From Alkalibacterium indicireducens (lineage in GTDB: Bacteria > Bacillota > Bacilli > Lactobacillales > Carnobacteriaceae_A): 14,910 bases of DNA. Position 1 is the stretch's first letter; the number at the start of each line of letters is the position of its first letter. Shown piece after piece: positions 1 to 5,791 of the stretch. A program made the position numbers and the translations under genes. The notes beneath the pieces are model-generated. The model was not told the DNA's origin and did no database searches. It was given only the letters and a program-made list of their open reading frames with translations. The stretch lies in assembly GCF_039522005.1 (NCBI RefSeq), contig NZ_BAAADA010000012.1, forward strand, positions 1-14,910, written 5' to 3'.

Positions 1-3
1 AGA

Positions 4-53
4 TTAAGGGTCTTCTTTCTTTTTGTCTAGGTCGAATTTCCCCTCTTCCGACA
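4..53 (-). other. Possible 3' fragment of an unidentified reading frame
   Basis: Just past the premature end of the GH1 gene, another frame on the same strand stays open from a TAG around position 71 to a TAA at 4-6. From its only ATG (51-53) it encodes a 16-residue lysine- and acid-rich tail, MSEEGKFDLDKKKEDP. No ribosome binding site precedes this ATG, so it is not convincing as a gene. It could be the last codons of another gene joined to the GH1 gene by a deletion. I do not recognise a family. Confidence 0.15.
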
Positions 54-59
54 TTAATT

Positions 60-1076
60 TTACACATAGCCTCTATACGGATTCATTTTTCGGCCGGGCA
101 TCTCATAGTTATCGAAGAACCAGTCCGGCATGAAAGGTGAATAGGGATTAGGCAGGTGATCTTTGGCTTTTACACGGCGCGGCTGATAGTAATTTACACC
201 CAGCAGGTCAACAATATTGTTTTTAAGCAAGTCCTTGTCTTCAGGCTGAGTCTCAGGAAGATGACCGTGTTCTTCAAGCAGACTGATCAGGTCTTCCGGG
301 TATTCCCCTTTAACAGCCGGATCAAGGAAACTTCTATTGAAGAACAAGTCACAGATGTGAGAAGCTTTCAGATCTGCCGGATTCTGACTGCGTGGATATG
401 AAGGGGTCAGATTCAAAACGATCCCTATCTTCCCGTCCTGTTCCTGATGATAGAGTTCCACCACTTTAGCATGTGCAATCATTGTATGGTAGGCCACTTG
501 GATGGCGCGTCTGGCATCAACCACATTCGGATAATGGAAATCATAAAGATAGCCGCCTTCCACAGGCACGATCGGTTCATTGAAGGTAAACCATGTCTTT
601 ACTCGGTCTCCGAAGAGGTCGAAAGCAATTTTTGCATAGTCGACATACGCAGCAATGACTTCTCTGCTTTCCCATCCGCCTTTATTCTGCATCTCGATCG
701 GCATGTCAAAATGGAAAAGGTTAACGAAGGGCTCAATATCATTAGCCAGCAGTTCGTCGATGACATTACTGTAAAAAGATACGGCTTCCTGATTCACTTC
801 ACCCTGACCACCAGGGATCAGACGCGCCCATGAAAGAGACAGTCGGAACGTATTATGACCGATTTTTTTCATGTTCCGGATGTCTTCTTTATATCGGTTG
901 TAAAAGACGGAAGTCTGATGTGGCCCTACACCGTCAAAGAATCGGTTCGGTTCATTTTCAAACCAGTGGTCCCAGATCGTCTCACCCGATACGCCATTTC
1001 TGCTGCCTTCCATCTGTGTCGCTGATGCGGCACTGCCCCACCAGAAACCTTCCGGAAACTGATACTCTACTGTCAT
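60..1076 (-). CDS. GH1 (6-phospho-)beta-glucosidase, C-terminally truncated, probably inactive
   Basis: Glycoside hydrolase family 1, probably a 6-phospho-beta-glucosidase given its place behind a cellobiose-type PTS. Family hallmarks seen are the N-terminal FPEGFWWGSAASATQMEG (residues 7-24), RLSLSWARLIP (78-88), and TFNEP (164-168), where Glu167 is the general acid/base. VNYYQPR follows near 294-300. Family members are usually about 450-480 residues long. This one stops at 338, right after MNPYRG, where relatives normally continue with WEI. The nucleophile motif (TENG/ENG) and the C-terminal part of the sugar and phosphate site are therefore missing. Neither other frame in positions 1-59 restores GH1-like sequence, so this looks like a deletion junction rather than a simple frameshift. 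The ATG follows a strong AGGAGG and lies 12 bases after the IIA stop, the last gene of the PTS operon. It can be regarded as a pseudogene. Confidence 0.85.
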   Translation of the reverse strand: MTVEYQFPEGFWWGSAASATQMEGSRNGVSGETIWDHWFENEPNRFFDGVGPHQTSVFYNRYKEDIRNMKKIGHNTFRLSLSWARLIPGGQGEVNQEAVSFYSNVIDELLANDIEPFVNLFHFDMPIEMQNKGGWESREVIAAYVDYAKIAFDLFGDRVKTWFTFNEPIVPVEGGYLYDFHYPNVVDARRAIQVAYHTMIAHAKVVELYHQEQDGKIGIVLNLTPSYPRSQNPADLKASHICDLFFNRSFLDPAVKGEYPEDLISLLEEHGHLPETQPEDKDLLKNNIVDLLGVNYYQPRRVKAKDHLPNPYSPFMPDWFFDNYEMPGRKMNPYRGYV

Positions 1077-1088
1077 TTTAACGTCCTC

Positions 1089-1397
1089 CTACTTGAATTT
1101 ATATAATTCGATGATTTCTACTGCCAAGTCTCTGACGGTCATTGCAGTCATCAGATGATCCTGCGAGTGTACCAGAATGACATTAACTCCCTGTCCGTTC
1201 CCTTGGGCTTCCTGCTGAAGCAGTTCTGTCTGAAATCCGTGAGCTTTTCCAAGTTCTTCACCGGCTTCTTTTAATTTCGCTTCGGCTTCTTCAAAGTTGC
1301 CTTCTTTTGCTTCCTGTATAGCTTCCATTGCACTCGATTTGCCGTTTCCGGCAAACAGAATAATCTGAAATGCAATCTCGTTCATTTTGTTATTCAT
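1089..1397 (-). CDS. celC: PTS lactose/cellobiose-family IIA component
   Basis: Cytoplasmic IIA phosphocarrier of the lactose/cellobiose PTS family, which passes phosphate from HPr to the IIB cysteine. It has 102 residues, the usual size for these all-helical trimeric proteins. The family motifs AHGFQTELLQQEA (residues 52-64) and VHSQDHLMTAM (76-86) are both present. His77, in the second motif, is the expected phosphorylated histidine by analogy with the lactose IIA enzymes. The ATG at 1397 is preceded by AGGGGG with seven bases of spacing. A second ATG four codons in is less well placed. It follows IIC after a 76-base gap that contains a terminator-like hairpin, and lies 12 bases before the GH1 gene, so these two genes may be expressed less than IIB and IIC. 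Confidence 0.93.
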   Translation of the reverse strand: MNNKMNEIAFQIILFAGNGKSSAMEAIQEAKEGNFEEAEAKLKEAGEELGKAHGFQTELLQQEAQGNGQGVNVILVHSQDHLMTAMTVRDLAVEIIELYKFK

Positions 1398-1410
1398 AAT
1401 GGTTCCCCCT

Positions 1411-1456
1411 GTTTTTTAGAAAAGAAAGGCGAACTCCCATTGAAGGGAATTCGTCC
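1411..1456 (-). terminator. Terminator-like hairpin between PTS IIC and IIA
   Basis: Downstream of the IIC stop, a stem of nine pairs forms on the minus-strand RNA between CGAATTCCC (1453-1445) and GGGAGTTCG (1438-1430), counting one G-U pair, with a six-base loop. It is followed by the T-rich tract TTTCTTTTC. It looks like a partial intrinsic terminator or a processing hairpin that would lower IIA and GH1 expression relative to IIB and IIC. Its function is inferred. Confidence 0.5.
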
Positions 1457-1473
1457 TGTCTATTTTATTTGAA

Positions 1474-2766
1474 TTAGTTAGTCGGTTCCGCTGCACTCAT
1501 CTCTTCACCATAGTACTGTTTATCAAGCAGTTTGACAAACGGGAACCAGATGACAAATACGATACCCATATTGATCAGCTGCATCACTGCACCCATCAGG
1601 TTGTTCCCGGTAGCGAGATAGCCACTCAGAAGTGCTGGTGTGGTCCATGGGACAATCACTCCGGCCGGTCTCGGTGCAAAGCCGACAGACATAGCGAAGT
1701 ATGTGACTGCTGCTACGACTACAGGAGCCAGAAGCCATGGAATCATTACAAGCGGGTTCATTATGATCGGCAGTCCGAAGATAACCGGTTCGTTTACGTT
1801 GAAGATCCCGGATGGTCCACCCAGTTTAGCCAGGTCTCTCATCTGGCGGCTTTTCGCTACGACAAAGATACAGATGATGACAGCCAGGGTCATTCCGGAT
1901 CCTCCGATACCGACGATAAAGGTATCCAAGAACTGCTTAGTCACGATGTGTGGCAGGTCTTCTCCAGCTTGGAATGCAGCCAGGTTTTCATCATTCAGTG
2001 AATACCAGATTGGGTCAAATACTGAATTGACGATAATTTGTCCGTGCAGTCCGAAGAACCAGAAGACTTGAATAAGCAGAACGGCGATCAGTGTTGCAGG
2101 CAGTCCACTTCCAAGAGCAGTCAATGGCTGCTGTACCAATGTATAGATGAAGTTCTGCACTGTTTCAAAGCCTGTAAAGCTGAACAGAATTCTGATAGCT
2201 AAGAAAATTGTCAGAGTAATCGTTACTGGAATCAATGCACTGAATGAACGGGAGACCGCACTCGGCACACCTTCAGGCATTTTGATTGTCAGGTTTTTAC
2301 GTACGAATAAGTGATACAATTCTGCAGAAATAAATGCTGTAAAAATACCTAAGAACATCCCCTGCGCTCCTAGTGAAGCGGTTGGAATTACTCCCCCAAC
2401 TTCTTCTACAATTTGAGGTGTCATGATAAGGAATGATGCGATAGCGACAACTCCACCGTAGATAGCTTCGCCTCCACGCTGTTCAACCATCTTATATCCA
2501 ATACCAATAATAACAAATAACCCCATGATACTCAGTGTTGCATCAGAAGCCGGTCCAAGCGCAGCCTGATAAGCTGAGAAGCCGTCCTCTCCTAATACAC
2601 GGTCAAGAAATGGCAGGTTAGCGATTACAACAAAGATCGATCCAAAGATGATCATCGGTAAAGCTACCATGAACCCGTTTCTTAGAGCACTCAGATACCG
2701 GTTGTTATTCAGCTTTTCAGCCAGCGGCATCAGAATGTTTTCTAACATTTCCATAAATTTATCCAC
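1474..2766 (-). CDS. celB: PTS cellobiose/beta-glucoside IIC permease
   Basis: Membrane permease (EIIC) of the lactose/cellobiose PTS family, which moves a beta-glucoside across the membrane for phosphorylation by IIB. It has 430 residues, normal for CelB-type IIC. The N-terminus (residues 1-40) is an amphipathic stretch leading into NGFMVALPMIIFGSIFVVIANLP, typical of these proteins. About ten hydrophobic segments follow. The family substrate-region signature FNVNEPVIFGLPIIMNP lies near residues 323-339, with Glu at the NEP position. The start is GTG, eight bases after AGGAGG. The gene begins 29 bases after the IIB stop, so both are on one transcript. Cellobiose or another beta-glucoside is the likely substrate from family and GH1 context, but the exact sugar is not resolved. 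Confidence 0.95.
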   Translation of the reverse strand: MDKFMEMLENILMPLAEKLNNNRYLSALRNGFMVALPMIIFGSIFVVIANLPFLDRVLGEDGFSAYQAALGPASDATLSIMGLFVIIGIGYKMVEQRGGEAIYGGVVAIASFLIMTPQIVEEVGGVIPTASLGAQGMFLGIFTAFISAELYHLFVRKNLTIKMPEGVPSAVSRSFSALIPVTITLTIFLAIRILFSFTGFETVQNFIYTLVQQPLTALGSGLPATLIAVLLIQVFWFFGLHGQIIVNSVFDPIWYSLNDENLAAFQAGEDLPHIVTKQFLDTFIVGIGGSGMTLAVIICIFVVAKSRQMRDLAKLGGPSGIFNVNEPVIFGLPIIMNPLVMIPWLLAPVVVAAVTYFAMSVGFAPRPAGVIVPWTTPALLSGYLATGNNLMGAVMQLINMGIVFVIWFPFVKLLDKQYYGEEMSAAEPTN

Positions 2767-2795
2767 TATTGTTTCCTCCTAATCCCCTGTCAGGC

Positions 2796-3107
2796 TTAAT
2801 TCTTGCCAGTAAGTTCAAGTGCTTTATCAAGAACGGCTTTTCCGTCAACGCGGCCATAAGCAACCGGATCGATGACATCTAGTGGAATACCCACTTCGTC
2901 AGCAGTGACTGAGAATTTCTTTTTCATGAAACGCATCTGTGGTCCGATAAGCAGGACATCAGCTTTCTTCATGTCTTCCGGAGCTTTATCCTGAGCGACT
3001 GCCCAGATTTCAGCATCGATGCCTCTCTCTTTTGCTTCCGCTTCCATTTTTTGCACTAGCAGACTTGTTGACATTCCTGATGAACAAGCTAATAAAATTT
3101 TAATCAT
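2796..3107 (-). CDS. celA: PTS cellobiose/lactose-family IIB component
   Basis: Cytoplasmic IIB phosphotransferase that takes phosphate from IIA and gives it to the sugar bound by IIC. The start is placed at the ATG at 3107, giving 103 residues beginning MIKILLACSSGMSTSLL, the canonical IIB P-loop. Cys8 is the expected phosphorylated cysteine. A GGAAGGAAG ribosome binding site lies eight bases upstream of this ATG. An in-frame ATG 13 codons earlier would add a polar leader unlike the family and would place the ribosome binding site inside the coding region, so it was rejected. The downstream pattern ADVLLIGPQMRF and the Val-Asp-rich C-terminal segment match PTS IIB of the lactose/cellobiose group. 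It is the first gene of the PTS operon. Confidence 0.93.
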   Translation of the reverse strand: MIKILLACSSGMSTSLLVQKMEAEAKERGIDAEIWAVAQDKAPEDMKKADVLLIGPQMRFMKKKFSVTADEVGIPLDVIDPVAYGRVDGKAVLDKALELTGKN

Positions 3108-3153
3108 GTTAGTTTCTTCCTTCCTTTTTGTTTGATCTATAGTCATCTTAATG

Positions 3154-3167
3154 TAATAACGCTTCCA
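3154..3167 (-). promoter_or_regulatory. Putative cre (CcpA) site in the PTS operon leader
   Basis: The minus strand reads TGGAAGCGTTATTA, which matches the Bacillus-type cre consensus TGNAANCGNTNNCA at every fixed position except the penultimate one (T for C). It lies about 47 bases upstream of the IIB start. Catabolite repression of an alternative-sugar PTS through CcpA is the expected regulation in Firmicutes. The site is by eye only. Confidence 0.45.
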
Positions 3168-3182
3168 TCACCACATGACTAA

Positions 3183-3202
3183 TTTCCGTTAAGAAACGGA
3201 AA
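3183..3202. promoter_or_regulatory. Perfect 8-bp inverted repeat, candidate operator or leader hairpin
   Basis: TTTCCGTT and AACGGAAA flank a four-base AAGA centre. It lies about 75 bases upstream of the PTS IIB start, just downstream of a candidate minus-strand -10 box (TATAGT, 3229-3224). No acceptable -35 is seen at 16-18 bases. It could be the operator of a sugar-responsive regulator encoded elsewhere. No U-tract follows, so it is not a terminator. Confidence 0.4.
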
Positions 3203-3450
3203 AGAATTAATTACTTATCTACTACTATAATGGGACAGATTAGCTGTACTTGTATTATGATTCTCAAAATAAGGAAGGCTTTGCGTCCCTCCCTGCCTCG
3301 ACTCGCCCATAAAAGACCATAGATTTTACTTTATAGAATTAGTTTAAGTACTGAACTGCCTGATAAACTGTCATTATGACGGTTTATAGATACACCTTCA
3401 TTTCCGCATTTTTCATAAGGTATAACTAGACGCTGTCTAGTTACATTTTA

Positions 3451-3794
3451 ACGTAATTCCGAAAGAAGTCTCCCACTTCTAAGCGTATGGGTGCGAAGCA
3501 CCAGTGAAAGTGGGAGATGAATTTCGGTCAAGCGATAGCTTGAAGTGGTTAATGTCATTCTCATTTGGTATACTTTATATATAGACGATAACCAAGTCTA
3601 TATAGGCGACAACCAAGCCTACTGAGTATTCCTTGGCGTTAGCCAAGTAAAAGAAAACCTATGAGGCAGGGACTGCCTTTTGAGCCTACCCATATCCGAT
3701 TCCTCTGTCTGCATGAAACCTGTGCAGACAAGAATGGAGTTCGTAGGAAGCCCCCACTTCAAAATCCGGAGGATTTAAGTGGTGGGTAGTTCAC
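3451..3794 (+). mobile_element. Non-autonomous IS200/IS605-like element (344 bp, no tnpA or tnpB)
   Basis: This densely structured 344-bp insertion interrupts one unit of repeat array A. The left end carries nested hairpins: CCGAAA (3459-3464) with TTTCGG (3522-3527), TCTCCCACTT (3469-3478) with AAGTGGGAGA (3508-3517), GGTGC/GCACC (3490-3502), and TCAAGC/GCTTGA (3528-3543). The right end carries a CCCACTT...AAGTGG hairpin and finishes GGGTAGTTCAC, which I associate with IS605/IS1341-group elements in Firmicutes. Comparison with the uninterrupted unit at 14150-14201 places the insertion after TACATTTTA, with no target duplication, as expected for this family. No transposase or TnpB reading frame remains. 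The last 114 bases recur at the window's end, inverted, with seven differences. Confidence 0.7.
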
Positions 3795-3812
3795 TCATTA
3801 AGAGCTTTAAAA
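3575..3812 (+). ncRNA. Putative TnpB-type guide RNA (omega/reRNA) scaffold plus cis guide
   Basis: The right two thirds of the element fold into consecutive small hairpins: TAGAC/GTCTA, TAGGC/GCCTA, CTTGG/CCAAG, AGGCA-gggac-TGCCT, GTCTGC/GCAGAC, and a terminal CCCACTT/AAGTGG stem. It ends at TTCAC (3794). In TnpB systems the bases immediately beyond the right end act as the guide; here these would be TCATTAAGAGCTTTAA. In the other copy, substitutions fall in loops (GGA to AAA) or keep pairing as G-U, as expected for a maintained RNA structure. The 5' end is approximate. Without tnpB the RNA could act only with a protein made elsewhere. Confidence 0.5.
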
Positions 3813-4114
3813 GATGCCGCTGGAAGGCCTATAGCTGTAGTTTATTTTTACTTCTTAAAAAGAAGTGTCGCTAAAAGCCGTCTAGTTATAGTTTATTGAC
3901 TACTTATCTTCAGACATTCCATTAGAAACCATCTAATTATAGTTCAGCCGTTATGCATCTTGATTAGCTGTCACTATAATCGTATCTAGTTACAGTTCAT
4001 CATATGCTGAATGACTGAAACTATAGTTAAACTTGCAATCGATTTAATCTGCACGGCTGATACTGCTGAAAAGCCTCAATTACTGCACACCTTCCCTACT
4101 AATCTATGGCATAA

Positions 4115-4142
4115 GAAAAACACCCCGGTCAGCAGGGTGTTT
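4115..4142 (-). terminator. Intrinsic terminator of the Mrp operon
   Basis: On the minus strand AAACACCC (4142-4135) pairs with GGGTGTTT (4125-4118) around a nine-base loop, followed by TTTTTCTTAT. It starts 15 bases after the stop of the last mrpD-like gene, so it should end the nine-gene transcript. Confidence 0.85.
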
Positions 4143-4156
4143 CCAATTGATATCTG

Positions 4157-5761
4157 TTAAAGGACTAAATACAAGTAACCGGCAATGAACAGGAAGAAGC
4201 CTGTCATCGAGGTGATGACCGCATTGAATGTCAGTTCGACGTGACTGATCCGGTCAAGTAGACCACCCTGTTTGATGATTCCGTTGTAGATACCGACTCC
4301 GGCAAGAATCATCAGAGCATACACGATCCCTTTTTCAAAATATTCTGCTGAGAATACTTCAACTTGATACCCAAACAGGATATCCATAGAGACTGGTCCG
4401 TATACACCTGTCAGTAAGATAAGTCCTCCCATAATGAAAACAAGCAGTTCGGACAATAAGTCTTCTCTTGGTGGTTTAGATTCTTCAGGTCGGTTGTCTT
4501 TTCCGAAGAGTATACTACCGAATTTAACGAAGTATGTGATTGTCCCAAGGTTGATCAGGTTAAGACCGAACTGGACGATCGGGCGATAGCTTCCATAGCT
4601 AATCATATACTTGGAAATACTTCCGTTGAACAGTGGCGCACCGGTCACACCTAGAATACCAAAGATGATAGCAAAACCAGTTAAAGGCATCGCTCTTAAA
4701 ACACCACGCATCATACGTATATCACGCGTTCCGTACTGGTGATAGACCTGACCGGCCGCAAGAAATAATGTAGATTTAAATAACGCATGACTGACTACAT
4801 GGAACAGTGCGCCCCAGTAGGCGATTTCAGATCCCATATTCAGACCGATCATGATCAGTCCGATCTGGGATACTGTAGAATAAGCCAAGATCATCTTGAT
4901 GTCATTTTGCCCCATCGCCATGATGAATCCAAATATTGATGTAATAAAGCCTATCAGGAAGAAAATCTCCTGCACCTGTATTACCGGTTCAAACATGGCG
5001 CTGAAACGGATGAACATATAGACACCCGTTTTAATGAAGAGTCCGGATAATATTGCAGAGACAACCGGTGGTGCACTAGGTGTTCCGTGCGCTTTCGGTA
5101 GCCAGCTGAACAAAGGAACAACGGCAGTTTTCAGACTTAAGGTCGTCATCATGAAGGCAAATGGAAGAAGGACCGCTCTTGGGCTTTCCACTTCCACGAT
5201 TGCTTCACTGATGACTCTCATATCTAGAAATCCAGTGGTTCGGTAAAGCATTCCGATACCAAATAGCAGAAACGCTGTTCCGATGACATTTACGAAGAAA
5301 TAGATCATTCCATCATATATCGCCTGTTTCTCTTTATTGAACATAATGAGAATCGCAACGACCACTGTCGATACCTCCAGCATGACGAACAAGTTGAACA
5401 AGTCAGTACTTAAGAATAACGAAATGATCAACCCTTGCAGAACTAGAAACAGAAATGCGAACTGCGTGTTAAAGTATTCCTTGTGATAAGCAAACAGCAG
5501 CATCATAAGGAAGATGATCGTTGTAAGTAAGACAAACACCGATGAGATGATATCAGCCATTAATGTAATGGCCAGACCATCCGGAACACCGGACATAAAG
5601 TTAAAGATGGTGTCATCCGTACGCACTTGGATAAAAATCCATAGCGCATAAGCTAACTGGGCAATCTGAACTCCGATAATGAACGGACGGGTATCTCGTT
5701 TCTTGAATAGAATATTGACGATACCGGCCAGAATCGGCCCAATGACTAGTAGGTAAAGCAA
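4157..5761 (-). CDS. MrpD/MnhD-like antiporter subunit, third copy (D3)
   Basis: Polytopic proton-conducting membrane subunit of the complex I NuoL/M/N-MrpA/D superfamily, 534 residues with about 14 hydrophobic segments. Key residues are all present: Glu129 in LEVSTVV, Lys211 in SLKTAV, Lys223 and His225 in LPKAHG, Lys244 in FIKTG, His325/Lys329 in SHALFKS, and Lys413 in YFVKF. Over residues 201-250 it matches D1 at 41 of 50 positions, so these two are the conventional pair. The start is TTG, nine bases after AGAAGG. It aligns without gaps to the starts of D1 and D2, which supports this unusual codon. It is the last operon gene, 30 bases after D2. It would conduct protons and help drive cation exchange as part of the Mrp complex, not alone. 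Confidence 0.9.
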   Translation of the reverse strand: MLYLLVIGPILAGIVNILFKKRDTRPFIIGVQIAQLAYALWIFIQVRTDDTIFNFMSGVPDGLAITLMADIISSVFVLLTTIIFLMMLLFAYHKEYFNTQFAFLFLVLQGLIISLFLSTDLFNLFVMLEVSTVVVAILIMFNKEKQAIYDGMIYFFVNVIGTAFLLFGIGMLYRTTGFLDMRVISEAIVEVESPRAVLLPFAFMMTTLSLKTAVVPLFSWLPKAHGTPSAPPVVSAILSGLFIKTGVYMFIRFSAMFEPVIQVQEIFFLIGFITSIFGFIMAMGQNDIKMILAYSTVSQIGLIMIGLNMGSEIAYWGALFHVVSHALFKSTLFLAAGQVYHQYGTRDIRMMRGVLRAMPLTGFAIIFGILGVTGAPLFNGSISKYMISYGSYRPIVQFGLNLINLGTITYFVKFGSILFGKDNRPEESKPPREDLLSELLVFIMGGLILLTGVYGPVSMDILFGYQVEVFSAEYFEKGIVYALMILAGVGIYNGIIKQGGLLDRISHVELTFNAVITSMTGFFLFIAGYLYLVL

Positions 5762-5791
5762 TGTGTGCGACCTTCTTTCTAATTTCCGTAA

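Larger units (their letters stand above)
3369..4030 (+). repeat. Degenerate ~51-bp repeat array A (interrupted by an IS605-like element)
   Basis: The repeat core resembles TGTCACTA-N8-CTAGTTATAG, often forming an imperfect inverted repeat. Units are anchored at 3369, 3421, 3815, 3866, 3916 and 3969, with a decayed seventh near 4019. Spacings are 52, then 50 after removing a 344-bp insertion, then 51, 50 and 53. The best inverted repeat is TAACTAGAC-gct-GTCTAGTTA in the 3421 unit. Positions 3415-3450 are identical to 14144-14179 in array B. No ORF of note overlaps it. Confidence 0.75.

Noticed and set aside
1640..2071. 143-residue plus-strand open frame opposite PTS IIC
   Set aside because: It is an antisense shadow of a strongly conserved gene, low in complexity and without a plausible ribosome binding site or homology.
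3147..3300. Sigma-54 promoter before the PTS operon
   Set aside because: No TGGCAC-N5-TTGC pattern is present on the minus strand. A weak sigma-A -10 box is the better candidate.
3451..3794. Remnant tnpB or tnpA coding sequence inside the element
   Set aside because: No frame shows TnpB hallmarks such as the zinc-finger cysteines or the C-terminal NADxNA-type motif, nor a TnpA HUH motif. The length is explained by end structures and RNA scaffold.
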